Shown: positions 1 to 10,569, numbered from the stretch's first letter. The stretch: 64,000 nucleotides of DNA from Aeromonas sanarellii (GCF_000820085.1 NZ_CDBN01000021.1:62001-126000); one strand, 5' to 3'. Notes: generated by a model from the sequence alone, not told the origin. A program made the numbers and translations.

Positions 1-1
1 A

Positions 2-379
2 GGCGTTTACGGCCTGGTGGGGCTCATCGTCAAGCTGGACGACATCGGCCTGCACCTGCTGCAGGCCCCCGATGCCAGTGCCCTGCGCCGCGCCCTGGGG
101 CGAGGTCTGCTGGTCACGGCGCCGCGCCTGATGCACCTGCTGGCCCTGGTCGGCACCATCGCCATGTTCATGGTCGGCGGCGGCATCCTGGTCCACGGCT
201 GGCCCTTCGTCCACCACCTGATCGAGGGGGCCGCGGCGGCTGTCGCCTCCCTGCCCGGCATGGGGGCGGCCCTCGCCCTGGTGACGCCGACCCTGCTGAA
301 CGCCCTGGTGGGGGGGCTGGCTGGCCTGCTGCTGGTGCTGGCCATGACCCTGGTGAGCAAGCTCAAACCCGCCAAGTAA
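2..379 (+). CDS. DUF808 (YedI-like) inner membrane protein, C-terminal part only
   Basis: The reading frame is open from the window edge, so the gene begins upstream and only about its last 125 residues are visible. The visible part opens with the sequence VYGLVGLIVKLDDIGLHL, which resembles the C-terminal region of the DUF808/YedI family as I recall it. It is followed by two or three long hydrophobic segments rich in Gly, Ala and Leu and a short basic tail ending KLKPAK. The family is made of polytopic inner-membrane proteins of unknown function. The GTG at position 17 is only an internal valine codon, not a start. No terminator is evident before the next gene. Confidence 0.75.
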   Translation, partial: GVYGLVGLIVKLDDIGLHLLQAPDASALRRALGRGLLVTAPRLMHLLALVGTIAMFMVGGGILVHGWPFVHHLIEGAAAAVASLPGMGAALALVTPTLLNALVGGLAGLLLVLAMTLVSKLKPAK

Positions 380-550
380 GGCGTTGTTGTGCGGGGCAGC
401 CGACAGGGGCCGTCGCACCGCGCCTTCCTCGTGATTCCGGTTGCCTCGAATGGGGGCTAGGCAAGTGCCTGGCCCCCTTCGTACTATCCGGGCTGTCACC
501 CGCCCGCAGAGGCGGGGCCCCGATATGGACGCAAACAGACAAGGACAACC

Positions 551-2341
551 ATGAAACCACCCGTTTGGCAGGATGATCACATCTATGCCGCCCCCGACGA
601 TACGGCCATCGACGCCGCTTTCTCGCAGGCCGCCCGCGCCCTCACCGGGCTCGACGCCCTGCTGGCTGACCTGCCGGATCCCGCTCACCCCATCCCTGAC
701 CCCAACGCCCTGCGCCACCTGCTGCGGGCCATCCGACGCCAGGCCAATGGGGTGAAGACCCTGGCCTGGAACAGCCAGACCTATGGCTACAACCGCCTCA
801 GCCGGGACGGTCGCGACGAGGCCGCCAGGGTGCTGCTCTCCCGGGGCCAGCAGCTGCAGGCGACCCTGGCCCAGCGCTGCAAGCCGGTGGCCCTGTTCTG
901 GGTGCGTGCCCCCGAGGCGCTGGTGCGCACCCTGCTGCAGGATCCCGAGCTGTTCGAGCTGGCCTACCACATCCATCACGACAGGGCGCAGCAGGGTCAG
1001 TGGCTGTCGCTCGAGAGCGAGCAGCTCATCGAGGGGCTGGCGGTGGACGGCCTGCAGGGGTGGGGGGATCTCTACGACAACCTGGTGGGCCGGCTGATGC
1101 CGGTGGTGGAGGGGGTTCCCATGGGGCTGGCCCAGGCGGACAACCTGCTCGCCCACCCGGACAGGGCACGCCGCGCCGCCGCCTGGCACGCCATCCAGAC
1201 CGCCTGGGCCGCGGAGCAGGAGACGGTGGCCGCCATCCTCAACGCCATCAACGGCTGGCGCAACGAGATCGTCCGTCAGCGCGGCAGGGGAGGCAGGCTG
1301 GATGCCCTGGCGGTCTCCTGCCATCAGGAGCACCTCACGGGCGCCACCCTGGAGACCCTGATGGTGGCGGCCGACGAGCACAAGGCGCTGGGGCGCCGCG
1401 CCCTGCGGGCCATGGCCTGTGCCCGGCAGATCACCGATTTTGCCCCCTGGGATCTCTATGCCCCGGCCCCGCTCGCCGTGCAAGGCAGGATGAGCTTCGA
1501 GCAGGCGCTGGCTCTGGTGGTGGAGGCCTTTGCGGCCTTCGATCCCGAGATGGGGGCCTTCGCCCGCATGATGGCGGATCGGGGCTGGATAGATGCCGCC
1601 CCGAGCGACCACAGACGCAGTGGCGCCTACAGCACCGAGTATGCCGACCCGCCGGAGCCGCGTGTCTTCCTCACCTTCGAGGGGACCATGGACAACGTCA
1701 TCACCCTGGCCCACGAGCTGGGCCACGCCTGGCACAGCTGGCTCTTGCGAGACCTGCCCCTGGAGCAGCGCGACTACCCCAGGACGCTGGCGGAGACCGC
1801 CTCCCTCTTTGCCGAGACCCTGGTGCGCGATGCCCTGCTGGCCGCCACCGACAAGGTGGAGCAGCGCCGGGCCATCGCCTGGCTGGACGGGGAGCGGGCT
1901 GCGAGCCTGCTGCTCGATATCCCAGCCCGGTTCACCTTCGAGCGGGCCCTGGTGGCGGCGCGGGAGCAGGGGTATGTGGGGGCGGGCCAGCTGCGGGAGA
2001 TGATGAAATCGGCGCAGCAGCAGTGGTATGGTGACGCCCTCAGCCAGTATGACGAGCTGTTTTGGGCCAGCAAGGGCCATTTCTCCATCGCCGAGTCCGG
2101 GTTCTACAACTACCCCTATCTGTTTGGCTATCTCTTCAGCCTGGGGCTCTATGCCCAGCAGGCGCGGGCCGGGCGGGCGTTTGTCCCCGCCTATCGCGCC
2201 CTGCTGCAAGATACCGGCCGCATGAGCGCCGAGGCGCTGGTGGAGAAGCACCTGGGGGTCGACATCCGTGCGCCCGGGTTCTGGCAGGAGAGCCTGCGTT
2301 ATGTGGAAGAGGCGGTGGAGCGCCTCGAGCGGCTGGTGTGA
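551..2341 (+). CDS. M3 family zinc oligopeptidase (oligoendopeptidase F-like), copy 1
   Basis: A 596-residue cytosolic metallopeptidase that should cleave short peptides. The zinc site HELGH lies at residues 388-392, inside a long conserved stretch ([19 protein letters not shown]) typical of the oligoendopeptidase F branch of M3. An [17 protein letters not shown] segment and a C-terminal HLGVDIRAPGFW block are the other family hallmarks, and the length is normal for the family. The ATG is preceded by AAGGA at a good distance. A second, homologous gene starts 80 bp downstream in the same direction, so the two look like a tandem duplication. The substrate is not predictable from sequence. Confidence 0.9.
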   Translation: MKPPVWQDDHIYAAPDDTAIDAAFSQAARALTGLDALLADLPDPAHPIPDPNALRHLLRAIRRQANGVKTLAWNSQTYGYNRLSRDGRDEAARVLLSRGQQLQATLAQRCKPVALFWVRAPEALVRTLLQDPELFELAYHIHHDRAQQGQWLSLESEQLIEGLAVDGLQGWGDLYDNLVGRLMPVVEGVPMGLAQADNLLAHPDRARRAAAWHAIQTAWAAEQETVAAILNAINGWRNEIVRQRGRGGRLDALAVSCHQEHLTGATLETLMVAADEHKALGRRALRAMACARQITDFAPWDLYAPAPLAVQGRMSFEQALALVVEAFAAFDPEMGAFARMMADRGWIDAAPSDHRRSGAYSTEYADPPEPRVFLTFEGTMDNVITLAHELGHAWHSWLLRDLPLEQRDYPRTLAETASLFAETLVRDALLAATDKVEQRRAIAWLDGERAASLLLDIPARFTFERALVAAREQGYVGAGQLREMMKSAQQQWYGDALSQYDELFWASKGHFSIAESGFYNYPYLFGYLFSLGLYAQQARAGRAFVPAYRALLQDTGRMSAEALVEKHLGVDIRAPGFWQESLRYVEEAVERLERLV

Positions 2342-2421
2342 GGCCAGCCCGCGAAGTTCGTGGCCCTCGGGTCACCCCGGTTTCACGACGGGCCTGGCCC
2401 GTCCCTGACGATGAGCGTTCG

Positions 2422-4230
2422 ATGCAACAACGAGTCTACCCACAGCAGTGGCAAAATGAGCATATCTACCCCTCCCTCGACAGCAGCGTGCTGGAGGCGG
2501 ACATGAGCCTGGCCCGCGCCAGCCTGGCGGAGCTTGGCGGCTTTATCGAGGGGCTGGCGCAGGCGCAAACCAGCCTGCCGGCCCTGCAGGACTTCCTGCG
2601 GGAAGTGCGCCTGCGGGCCCGGCGCATTCGCGACATCGGCTGGAACATCGCCGTGCTGGCGGCCTGCAAGGGGAGCCAGGATGCCCGGGACGGGCTGGCC
2701 AAGCAGCAGGCCTCCCGCGCCCGCGCCCTCAACGCCGATCTGTTCAAGACGCTTGCCCCCATCGACGATCTGATGCTGGCGCTACCTGCGCCCGAGTTTG
2801 AGCAGCTGATGGCCGATCCCCTGCTGGGGGAGGAGGCGTACCGGCTGCGCCATGAGCGCCGATTGCAGGATCAGCGCCTGCCGGTGGAGGCGGAGCAACT
2901 GGTCATCGGCCTGGGCACCGACGGCCTGCACGCCTGGGGCAACCTCTACAACGATCTGGTGGGCAAGATCCGGTTGGTGATCGACGGCCGCGAGATGGGG
3001 CTGGCAGAGGCGAGCAACCTGCTCTCCAGCCCGGATCGGGCCCTGCGCAAAGAGGCCTTCGATGCCATCAGCGCCGGTTGGGAGGGGGAGCAGGAGACGG
3101 TGGCCGCCATCCTCAACGCCCTCAACGGCTGGCGCCTGGAGCTCTCGCGCCAGCGCGGCAAGGTTCGGACCCTCGATGCCCTGGATCTCTCCTGCCACCA
3201 GAGCCACATCGAGCGGGCGACCCTGGATACCCTGATGCAGGAGACCTGGCAGGCCCGCCACCTGGGCCAGCGGGCCCTGGGGTTGATGGCCGGGCGCCTC
3301 GGCCTCGAGGTGCTGGGGCCCGAGGATCTGTTTGCGCCGCCCCCCGCCGCCAGCCGCCGGGAGATCCCCTTCGAGGAAGCGATCGGGATCATCGCCGAGG
3401 CCTTCGCCCGCTTCGACCCCGAGATGGGTGACTTTGCCCGCATGATGGCCGAGCGCGGCTGGATCGATGCCGCCCCCACCCCGAACCGGCGCACCGGTGC
3501 CTATTGCACCAAGTTTGCCGAGCCGGTGGAGCCGCGGGTCTTCATCACCTATGCGGGCACCATGGACAACGTCATCACGCTCGCCCACGAGCTGGGGCAC
3601 GCCTGGCACAACTGGCTCATCCGGGACTTGCCCATGAGCCAGCGCAGCTACCCCATGACGCTCGCCGAGACCGCCTCCATCTTCGCCGAGACCCTGGTGC
3701 GCAGCGCCCTGTTCGAGCAGGCGCAGAGCCCCGAGGAGCGCCTTGCCATCGCCTGGGCGGAGGCCGACGGCGCCGCCACCTTCCTGGTCAACATCCCGGC
3801 CCGCTTCGACTTCGAGCGCGCCCTGGTGGCCGAACGCGAGTCGGGCTATGTCTCGCCGGCGCGGCTCAAGGCGCTGACCGACGAGGCCTGGGGACGCTGG
3901 TATGAAAAGAGCCTCAGCCGCTATCACCCTATGTTCTGGGCCGCCAAGGCGCACTTCTCCATCGCTGGCTTCGGCTTTTACAACTACCCCTATCTCTTTG
4001 GCTATCTGTTCAGCCTCGGGGTCTATCAGCAGCTGATGGGCCGCCAGGCGGCGGGGGAGGAGAACGTAGCCGGGGCCTATCGCGCCCTGCTGCGGGACAC
4101 CGGCCGCATGAGCGCCGAGGCGCTGGTGGAGAAACACCTGGGGCAGGACATTCGCCAGAGCGCCTTCTGGCAGGGGAGCCTGGCCCTGGTGGCCGGCGCG
4201 GTGGAGCGCTTCGCCCAAAGCGGCGGCTGA
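2422..4230 (+). CDS. M3 family zinc oligopeptidase (oligoendopeptidase F-like), copy 2
   Basis: A 602-residue paralogue of the preceding gene. The zinc motif HELGH is at residues 389-393, and the flanking blocks ([56 protein letters not shown]) match copy 1 almost residue for residue. The N-termini are more diverged. The start was set at the ATG giving [17 protein letters not shown], because this aligns with the KPPVWQDDHIYA start of copy 1. The open frame continues upstream, but that part overlaps copy 1 in another frame and has no similarity to it. The pair probably has overlapping but distinct peptide specificity. Confidence 0.9.
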   Translation: MQQRVYPQQWQNEHIYPSLDSSVLEADMSLARASLAELGGFIEGLAQAQTSLPALQDFLREVRLRARRIRDIGWNIAVLAACKGSQDARDGLAKQQASRARALNADLFKTLAPIDDLMLALPAPEFEQLMADPLLGEEAYRLRHERRLQDQRLPVEAEQLVIGLGTDGLHAWGNLYNDLVGKIRLVIDGREMGLAEASNLLSSPDRALRKEAFDAISAGWEGEQETVAAILNALNGWRLELSRQRGKVRTLDALDLSCHQSHIERATLDTLMQETWQARHLGQRALGLMAGRLGLEVLGPEDLFAPPPAASRREIPFEEAIGIIAEAFARFDPEMGDFARMMAERGWIDAAPTPNRRTGAYCTKFAEPVEPRVFITYAGTMDNVITLAHELGHAWHNWLIRDLPMSQRSYPMTLAETASIFAETLVRSALFEQAQSPEERLAIAWAEADGAATFLVNIPARFDFERALVAERESGYVSPARLKALTDEAWGRWYEKSLSRYHPMFWAAKAHFSIAGFGFYNYPYLFGYLFSLGVYQQLMGRQAAGEENVAGAYRALLRDTGRMSAEALVEKHLGQDIRQSAFWQGSLALVAGAVERFAQSGG

Positions 4231-4415
4231 GTCACGACAGACCCGGTTCCCGCCATGTTCCTTGCAGGGGCATGGCGGGGCAAAGGGTTCTGTCCCGCGG
4301 TTTTCCGGCCCGGACGGGCGTGATCCAAAGCAAGAAAGTCAGATGTTTTGGTGGCGCAAGGCCCTGTCGCTGGGGTAGTTTCGATAGAACCGACACAGTT
4401 TTTGAGGTCTTGTCC

Positions 4416-4955
4416 ATGATCATCTATCTGCATGGCTTCGATGCCACCAGCCCCGGCAATCATGAAAAAGTGCTGCAGTTGCAGTTTATCGATGATGATG
4501 TGCGCTTCGTGCACTACAGCACGGTTCATCCCCGCCACGACATGAGCCACCTGCTCAAGGAAGTGAAGAAACAGCTCGACATGAGCACGGACCCCAAGCC
4601 CCTCATCTGCGGCGTGGGGCTTGGCGGCTACTGGAGCGAGCGGATCGGGTTTCTGTGCGGCATCAAGCAGGTGATCTTCAACCCCAATCTGCACCCGGAA
4701 GAGAACATGCAGGGCAAGATCGACAGGCCGGAGGAGTACGAGGACATCGGCACCAAGTGTGTAACCGAATTTCGTAATAAAAATTCAGGAAACTGCCTGT
4801 GCATCCTTTCCGTCCGGGATGAAATCCGCGATAATCGGGACACTGAACGTGAATTGAAGAACTATTACGACATCGTATGGGATGAGCGCGAGACCCATAA
4901 GTTCAAGAACATCTCGCACCATCTGCAACGGATGAAGGCCTTCAAGGAAGCCTGA
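4416..4955 (+). CDS. ycfP: YcfP family esterase-like protein (UPF0227)
   Basis: A 179-residue protein very close to E. coli YcfP along its whole length. It starts [20 protein letters not shown] and contains [26 protein letters not shown] and a C-terminal [17 protein letters not shown] block. It has an alpha/beta-hydrolase fold: the GVGLGGYW segment stands where the nucleophile elbow usually is. The reaction catalysed is not established. The ATG at this position has a GAGGT ribosome site 7 bp upstream and matches the E. coli start; the frame is open further upstream but without similarity. It is followed by ndh, the same order as in E. coli. Confidence 0.93.
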   Translation: MIIYLHGFDATSPGNHEKVLQLQFIDDDVRFVHYSTVHPRHDMSHLLKEVKKQLDMSTDPKPLICGVGLGGYWSERIGFLCGIKQVIFNPNLHPEENMQGKIDRPEEYEDIGTKCVTEFRNKNSGNCLCILSVRDEIRDNRDTERELKNYYDIVWDERETHKFKNISHHLQRMKAFKEA

Positions 4956-5029
4956 GCCATCACGTCAACCGATTTCGTTTTAGGGAGCCAATGGCTCCCT
5001 TTCGTTTTGAGGAACCAAGGAAAATCATC

Positions 5030-6322
5030 ATGATGAATATTGTCGTTGTAGGCGGTGGCGCCGGCGGTCTCGAGCTTGCGACCAGCCTGGGTCGCAAGCT
5101 GGGCAAGAAGAACAAGGCCAAGGTCACCCTGGTGGATCGCAACCGCACCCACCTGTGGAAACCCCTGCTGCACGAAGTGGCCACCGGCTCCATGGATGCG
5201 GGCATCGATGCCCTGAGCTACCAGTCCCACGCCAAGAACCACGGCTTCGAATTCCAGCTCGGCAGCCTGACCGACATCAAGCGCGACGAGAAGCGCATCG
5301 TGCTGGCCCCCATCCACGACGACAGTGGCGCCCTGGTGGTCAACGAGCGGGAAGTCCCTTACGACATCCTGGTGATGGCCATCGGCTCCGTCTCCAACGA
5401 CTTCAACACCAAGGGCATCAAGGATCACTGCATCTTCCTGGACAGCCCCTCCCAGGCGCACCGCTTCTACAACAGCATGATGAACCGCTTCCTGCAGTTC
5501 GCCACCGAATACCAGCCCGGTGACAAGGTGAAGATCGCCATCGTCGGCGGCGGCGCCACCGGCGTCGAACTCTCCGCCGAGCTCTACAACGCGGTGGAGC
5601 AGCTCTATGCCTACGGCTTCAAGAATCTCACCACCGACAGCCTCAAGGTGACCCTGGTGGAAGCGGGCCCCCGCATCCTGCCGGCCCTGCCGGAGCGCAT
5701 CAGCGGCTCCGCCCACCAGGAGCTGGTGAAACTGGGCGTGGACGTGCGCACCGCCACCATGATCACCGAAGCGACCGCCGAGGGTCTGCACACCAAGGAT
5801 GGGGAGCTGATTGAAGCAGACCTCATGGTGTGGGCCGCGGGCATCAAGGCGCCGGACTTCATGAAGGAGATCGCGGGCCTCGAGACCAACCGCATCAACC
5901 AGCTGGTGGTGCACGAGACCCTGCAGACCACCCGCGACGAGAACATCTTCGTCATCGGCGACTGCGCCGCCTGCCCGCAACCGGACGGCAAGTTCGTGCC
6001 GCCGCGCGCCCAGTCCGCCCACCAGATGGCGACCCAGGCGTTCAAGAACATCCTGGCCAAGATGAACGGCGGCGAGATGAAGCCCTACCGCTACCACGAT
6101 CACGGCTCCCTGGTCTCCTTGAGCCGCTTCTCCACCGTGGGCAGCCTGATGGGCAACCTGATGCGGGGCTCCATGATGGTGGAGGGCTACATCGCCCGCC
6201 TCGTCTACATCTCCCTGTACCGGATGCACCAGGTGGCCCTGCACGGCTACATCAAGACCGGCCTCATCATGCTGGTGGGCCGCATCAACCGGGTGCTGCG
6301 CCCGAGCATGAAGCTGCACTGA
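5030..6322 (+). CDS. ndh: NADH dehydrogenase, type II (NDH-2)
   Basis: A 430-residue peripheral membrane flavoprotein that passes electrons from NADH to quinone without pumping protons. Two dinucleotide-binding folds are visible: [12 protein letters not shown] near the N-terminus for FAD and [15 protein letters not shown] near the middle for NADH. The segments [20 protein letters not shown] and [21 protein letters not shown] agree with E. coli Ndh. The C-terminal part is hydrophobic and basic, as expected for membrane attachment. Two adjacent ATG codons (5030 and 5033) are preceded by AAGG; an upstream in-frame ATG at 4991 has no ribosome site. It follows ycfP and ends in a terminator at 6351. 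Confidence 0.95.
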   Translation: MMNIVVVGGGAGGLELATSLGRKLGKKNKAKVTLVDRNRTHLWKPLLHEVATGSMDAGIDALSYQSHAKNHGFEFQLGSLTDIKRDEKRIVLAPIHDDSGALVVNEREVPYDILVMAIGSVSNDFNTKGIKDHCIFLDSPSQAHRFYNSMMNRFLQFATEYQPGDKVKIAIVGGGATGVELSAELYNAVEQLYAYGFKNLTTDSLKVTLVEAGPRILPALPERISGSAHQELVKLGVDVRTATMITEATAEGLHTKDGELIEADLMVWAAGIKAPDFMKEIAGLETNRINQLVVHETLQTTRDENIFVIGDCAACPQPDGKFVPPRAQSAHQMATQAFKNILAKMNGGEMKPYRYHDHGSLVSLSRFSTVGSLMGNLMRGSMMVEGYIARLVYISLYRMHQVALHGYIKTGLIMLVGRINRVLRPSMKLH

Positions 6323-6350
6323 GCGGTATTGGTAGACACTCAGATCAGAA

Positions 6351-6375
6351 GGAGAGGCCAGGCCTCTCCTTTTTT
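6351..6375 (+). terminator. rho-independent terminator of ndh
   Basis: GGAGAGGCC and GGCCTCTCC form a perfect inverted repeat separated by one base, so the hairpin would open to a small loop in the centre. It is followed directly by six T residues. Confidence 0.85.
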
Positions 6376-6480
6376 ATGGCCGAAGCGGTGCGGCAGATCC
6401 CGAAGTGGCGCGGCAGGGGGATGTCCCTTGGCGACGGTTTGGGGTAGTCTGAAACCCGTTTTCACCCCAAGGAGCGCAAG

Positions 6481-6798
6481 ATGATCCTCTCAACCACCCC
6501 CACCCTGGAAGGCAAGAGCATTCGCGAGTACCGCGGCATCGTCGTGGGCGAAGCCATCCTCGGCGCCAACATCTTCAAGGATCTGTTCGCAGGCATCCGC
6601 GACATCATCGGCGGTCGCTCCGGCGCCTATGAAAAGGAGCTGGCCCGGGCCCGGGAGATCGCCTTCGAGGAGCTCAGGGAGCGTGCCGCCGCCCTGGGGG
6701 CCAACGCCGTGGTCGGCATCGACATCGACTACGAGGTGGTGGGCCAGAACGGCAGCATGCTGATGGTCAGCATCAGCGGCACCGCCGTGGTGGTGTGA
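6481..6798 (+). CDS. ybjQ: YbjQ family protein (UPF0145)
   Basis: A 105-residue protein with the family signature: [20 protein letters not shown] at the N-terminus, [20 protein letters not shown] in the middle and GID(I/F)DYEVVG near the end. The family folds as a pentameric heavy-metal-binding-like domain, but no function has been established. The ATG has an AAGGAG ribosome site at a normal distance. It stands alone between two terminators. Confidence 0.92.
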   Translation: MILSTTPTLEGKSIREYRGIVVGEAILGANIFKDLFAGIRDIIGGRSGAYEKELARAREIAFEELRERAAALGANAVVGIDIDYEVVGQNGSMLMVSISGTAVVV

Positions 6799-6831
6799 GC
6801 CCGTTTTCACCCCTTGCCAGCCAGCGCCCCG

Positions 6832-6857
6832 AGCCGATCCTGAGATCGGCTTTTTTG
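6832..6857 (+). terminator. rho-independent terminator of ybjQ
   Basis: AGCCGATC pairs with GATCGGCT around a CTGA loop, followed by a run of T residues. Confidence 0.85.
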
Positions 6858-6956
6858 TGCGTGTTTTCCACTGGTCTGGTGAATGAGAGATGGATTAGGA
6901 TGAGACCTCTTACCTGGGTTTTCCCGGCGCCCCCTCTTGGCTACAGAGATCTATCC

Positions 6957-7970
6957 ATGACCTTACTCAGGCCGCCGGGGCTCAAACCCGGTGACACCAT
7001 AGGTTTTTTCTCTCCTTCCAGCGCAGCGACCGCCTGGGCCCCCCACCGTTTCGAACGCGCACAGCACTTCCTGGCCGCGCAAGGCTTCGGGCTCAAGGCC
7101 GGCGCCCTGACCGGTGCGCAGGATCACTGGCGCTCCGGCTCCATCGCGGCGCGGGCCGCCGAGCTCAACGCGCTGATCCGCGACCCGCAGGTGCGCGCCA
7201 TCATGTCGGTCATCGGCGGCAACAATTCCAACTCCCTGCTGCCCTATCTGGATTACGAGGCGCTGAAACGGGATCCCAAGATCCTCATCGGCTACTCCGA
7301 CGTGACGGCGCTGTTGCTCGGCATCCACGCCAGAACCGGGCTGGTCACCTTCTACGGTCCGGCGCTGGTGGCCTCGTTCGGCGAGTTGCCCCCGCTGGTG
7401 GACGAGACCCTGGCCGGCTTCCTGCCGATCTGCATGGCCGGTGGTGCAGAGGTGCCCCACCGGCTGCCGACACCGACGCACTGGAGCGAGGAGCGGCTCG
7501 ATTGGGAGCACCAGACGCGTGCCAAACGGTGCCATCCCAATCGGTTAGTCTCGGTGGGAGCGGGCAGGGTGCGGGGCCGGCTGATGGGCGGCAACCTCAA
7601 CACAATGGCGGGGATCTGGGGCTCCCCCTATATGCCGCAGATCAAACAGGGGGACATTCTACTGCTCGAAGACAGCCTCAAGTCAGCCGAGACGGTGGAG
7701 CGGGCCTTTGCCCATCTCAAGCTATGCGGTGTCTTTGATCTGATTGGCGGTCTGATCCTCGGGAAACATGAGCAGTTCAACAGCCAGGGCAGCGGCAAGC
7801 GGCCCCTCGATATCCTGCTGGAGGTGGTGGGGGAGCCGGGCTTCCCCATACAGGCGGAGTTCGACTGTGCCCACACCCACCCCATGCTGACGCTGCCGCT
7901 CGGCATCCAGGCCGAGCTGGATCTCGATGGCCAGAGCCTGACCCTGTTGGAGCCCTGGCTCGGCGAGTGA
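6957..7970 (+). CDS. LD-carboxypeptidase, S66 family (MccF/LdcA-like)
   Basis: A 337-residue S66 serine peptidase. LdcA members cut the terminal D-Ala from L,D-linked murein tetrapeptides in the cytosol, and MccF members hydrolyse microcin C. The nucleophile motif GYSD is at residues 112-115 (Ser114), preceded by the characteristic SVIGGNNSN segment. The Glu region (GRLMGGNLNTM...LLLEDS) and the C-terminal His region (DCAHTHPMLTLPLG) are intact. The ATG chosen begins MTLLRPPGLKPGDTIGFFSP, the normal family start; the frame is open upstream but unrelated there. Length and the SVIGGNNSN form lean towards the MccF-like branch, so the murein role is not certain. Confidence 0.85.
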   Translation: MTLLRPPGLKPGDTIGFFSPSSAATAWAPHRFERAQHFLAAQGFGLKAGALTGAQDHWRSGSIAARAAELNALIRDPQVRAIMSVIGGNNSNSLLPYLDYEALKRDPKILIGYSDVTALLLGIHARTGLVTFYGPALVASFGELPPLVDETLAGFLPICMAGGAEVPHRLPTPTHWSEERLDWEHQTRAKRCHPNRLVSVGAGRVRGRLMGGNLNTMAGIWGSPYMPQIKQGDILLLEDSLKSAETVERAFAHLKLCGVFDLIGGLILGKHEQFNSQGSGKRPLDILLEVVGEPGFPIQAEFDCAHTHPMLTLPLGIQAELDLDGQSLTLLEPWLGE

Positions 7971-7998
7971 GCCAGCCCCGGCTGCCATAGTCGCATCG

Positions 7999-8044
7999 GC
8001 ACATAGACAAAGAGGTCGCCCAGGCGACCTCTTTGTCTATGTGC
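7999..8044. terminator. bidirectional terminator between convergent genes
   Basis: A perfect inverted repeat with two 22-bp arms (7999-8020 and 8023-8044) separated by only two bases. It lies between the stops of the rightward LD-carboxypeptidase gene and the leftward phosphoglycerol transferase gene. An A/T-rich outer stem (CAAAGAGG / CCTCTTTG) can act as the U-tract in both directions. Confidence 0.85.
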
Positions 8045-8058
8045 CGCGGTAGCAGGGC

Positions 8059-10320
8059 TCAAGGCAGGGCATCGGCCCGGAAGCTGGCGCGGATCTGTGG
8101 CACCAGGGGGGAGGGGTCGAAGCCCTTCTCCTCCCCGAGCACAGGGTGCAGCAGGGGCTTGTCCTCTATGGGGGTGAAGTCCCCCGCCAGCAGCGCTCGG
8201 GTGGCCTGACCCATCTGGTAGAGCTGGCGCACCGGGGCGAACTGGCGGGCGAGATCGAGCCCCTCATCGGCGCGGGTGAAGGCCATCATGGGGATCTGGT
8301 AGGCGGCGTCCCGGGGCGGCTTGGCGCCGTGGATGCCCTTGCCCGCCGACATCAGGAAGGGTTGGTGATCCCCGAAGGCCACCACCAGGTAGCGCTTGCC
8401 GGAGCGATCGAGCGTCTTGAGCAGCCGCTCCAGGGAGGCCATGGCATCCACCACCCCGGTGTAGTAGGTGTTGAGCAGCTGCCGCTCCGCCGGGCTCTGA
8501 TCCGGGCAGGCCCGATCGATCTGCTGGGCCCGATAGCGATCCCCGTCGAAGGGGCCGTGCCCCTGCATGGTGACCGCGTAGGCGAAGAGGGGCCCGTCGT
8601 CCTGCGCCGTGCGTTTCAGCAGGTGATCGATGAGGGCATCGTCCGAGATATAGAGCCCCTTGTGCTCCAGGCTGGTGAAGCGGGTGTCGAACCAGCGCTC
8701 CTCGTAGCCGAGCGACGGGATCGCCTTGGCACGGCCCCAGAATTTCTCCACATAGGGGTGGGCGAACAGGGTCTGGTAGCCGCTCTGCTTCGCGCTCTGG
8801 GCCAGCCCGGGCACCTGGTTTGACAGGTAGTAGTAGGGCACCACCCCCTGCTTGAGCAGGCCCGCCGGCAGCCCGGTGTTCATCTCGAACTCCGCCAGCA
8901 CCGTCATGCCCCCCGTGGTGGGGGAGTGGATGGTCTTGTGCCACTGCGCCACCCCGGCGGGCAGGTTCAGGGTGGGGGCGGGGGCGCAGATCCGGCCCTG
9001 CCAGTCGAGCCAGAGCGACTCGTATTGCAGCACTATCACCAGATCGAAGCGCGGTGGCTGGCCCAGGGCCGGCTGGCTGAGCTCGGGAGTGCGCTCGTTG
9101 ATCTGCAGGGGGTAGCGAAAGACGTTGCCGCTTTGCAGCATCTCGTCCACCAGGTTGAACAGGTAGAGGCCGGGACCGGCACGGATGATGTCCCTGTGGT
9201 AGTTCACCGCCCTGTCGACGTAGCGGATGTTCGCCCCGAGCAGCTTGTTGCCGGTCTGGGTGGCGAACACGCACAGGGCGAAGAAGGCGGCGGTGGCGGC
9301 GGCCGTGCGCAGGATCCAGCGGGACAGGGCGAAGCGCCAGCACAGGTACAGCAGCCCCAGCACGGCCAGCACCGGCAGCACCGGGTGTTGATCCAGCAGG
9401 ATGTGGAGCAGGGCCAGCAGGTTGCCGAGATCGTCCCCCCCGAGCGGCACCCCGTAGATGGCGATCTTCATGAAGTTCGCCAGCAGGCCTATGCCTGAGA
9501 GGGCGGTAAAGACCAGCCCCATGTAGAGGTTGAAGCCCGCGAGGGCGCACAGGCTCCAGCCCAGCACCATGCTGCCCCAGGCGAGATAGTAGTGTTCAGG
9601 CCGAAAGCCGGACCAGAACAGAAACTCCCCCAGCTTGAACACCACGAAGCCGTGCAGCAGCACGAAGGTGAGGTTGCCGAGCAGCAGGCTGCCGAGGATC
9701 CGCGAGCGGTAGCTGCGGCGCAGCCGCGGCATCAACACCCTGAGCATGGCGGCGCTCATCAGCAGCACCAGCAGCAGGCTGGTCATCAGATAGGTCAGGT
9801 TGAAGCCGCGTTCCGGCAGGGTCTGCAGGATCTGGCTGTACTCCCCGCTCTGCGGCCGATCTTTCAGCAAGAGGCCGATGCGCAGCTGATAGCGGCTGTC
9901 CAGGGCATCATCCGGCGCCCGCAGCGCACTGTTGAGATCCAGGGTGCAGCGCTCCTGGCGGCACTTCTGGCGCTTCTCTGCCGCCTGGCTCAGCTGATCG
10001 ATGCGAACACCCCTGTCGTTGAGCAGCTCCACTCGCACCTTGTCCCCCTCCTGCAGCGGCTTCAACAGTTGCCACTGGCTGCGTACCACCAGATAGAGGC
10101 CACGGCTGTCGCTCTTGTAGAGCAGGCTGTAGCGGGAGAGGGTGGCGATGGGCTGATCCGCGGGCCCCAGGATCAGCGGTTGCGCCCGCCCGAGCCAACC
10201 GACGGGGTTGAGCAGCGGCAGGGTCAGGGTCAGCAGCAGCAGGGCGGTCAGTCCCCCAAGCAGCCATCCGGCCAGGGGCCGGGACGGGGAGGGGCAGTGA
10301 CCGGAGACGGGGGCATTCAT
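8059..10320 (-). CDS. LTA synthase-like / MdoB-like phosphoglycerol transferase, alkaline phosphatase superfamily
   Basis: A 753-residue inner-membrane enzyme. The N-terminal 400 residues contain about seven hydrophobic segments, with a periplasmic stretch between the first and second. The C-terminal half is a sulfatase/LtaS-type catalytic domain. A metal-ligand glutamate is visible in LQYESLW (Glu434), a probable threonine nucleophile in SPTTGGMTVLAEFEMNTG, and the metal-binding pair in FGDHQPF (Asp651, His652). In Gram-negative bacteria such proteins usually move phosphoglycerol or phosphoethanolamine onto glucans or glycolipids in the periplasm. The acceptor here is unknown. The start ATG has AAGGA upstream. 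It faces the LD-carboxypeptidase gene across a bidirectional terminator. Confidence 0.8.
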   Translation of the reverse strand: MNAPVSGHCPSPSRPLAGWLLGGLTALLLLTLTLPLLNPVGWLGRAQPLILGPADQPIATLSRYSLLYKSDSRGLYLVVRSQWQLLKPLQEGDKVRVELLNDRGVRIDQLSQAAEKRQKCRQERCTLDLNSALRAPDDALDSRYQLRIGLLLKDRPQSGEYSQILQTLPERGFNLTYLMTSLLLVLLMSAAMLRVLMPRLRRSYRSRILGSLLLGNLTFVLLHGFVVFKLGEFLFWSGFRPEHYYLAWGSMVLGWSLCALAGFNLYMGLVFTALSGIGLLANFMKIAIYGVPLGGDDLGNLLALLHILLDQHPVLPVLAVLGLLYLCWRFALSRWILRTAAATAAFFALCVFATQTGNKLLGANIRYVDRAVNYHRDIIRAGPGLYLFNLVDEMLQSGNVFRYPLQINERTPELSQPALGQPPRFDLVIVLQYESLWLDWQGRICAPAPTLNLPAGVAQWHKTIHSPTTGGMTVLAEFEMNTGLPAGLLKQGVVPYYYLSNQVPGLAQSAKQSGYQTLFAHPYVEKFWGRAKAIPSLGYEERWFDTRFTSLEHKGLYISDDALIDHLLKRTAQDDGPLFAYAVTMQGHGPFDGDRYRAQQIDRACPDQSPAERQLLNTYYTGVVDAMASLERLLKTLDRSGKRYLVVAFGDHQPFLMSAGKGIHGAKPPRDAAYQIPMMAFTRADEGLDLARQFAPVRQLYQMGQATRALLAGDFTPIEDKPLLHPVLGEEKGFDPSPLVPQIRASFRADALP

Positions 10321-10569
10321 AGGGGCTCATCCTTGGAGCGGGCACGGCAGCAACGCTGCATCTATTTTGACCAGATGGTGAGGGGCTTGTTCCTCGATGT
10401 CAATTCAATGACAAGGGGATGAATATTTCGTGACGACCGTGACTTGCAAAATGTGATCCCGATCCGCCAGGGGGGCTCATTCTGTGATGAAAGCGTCATC
10501 ATGGGGCTTTGCCGCTGGTCTGCCGCCGTACCGCTGTTTAGTCTCAGAGCAACGGTTGGAGGTACATGT

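Noticed and set aside
2782..4218. Long open frame on the minus strand opposite the second M3 peptidase
   Set aside because: It is rich in Gly, Gln and His with no similarity, typical of antisense frames in GC-rich genes.
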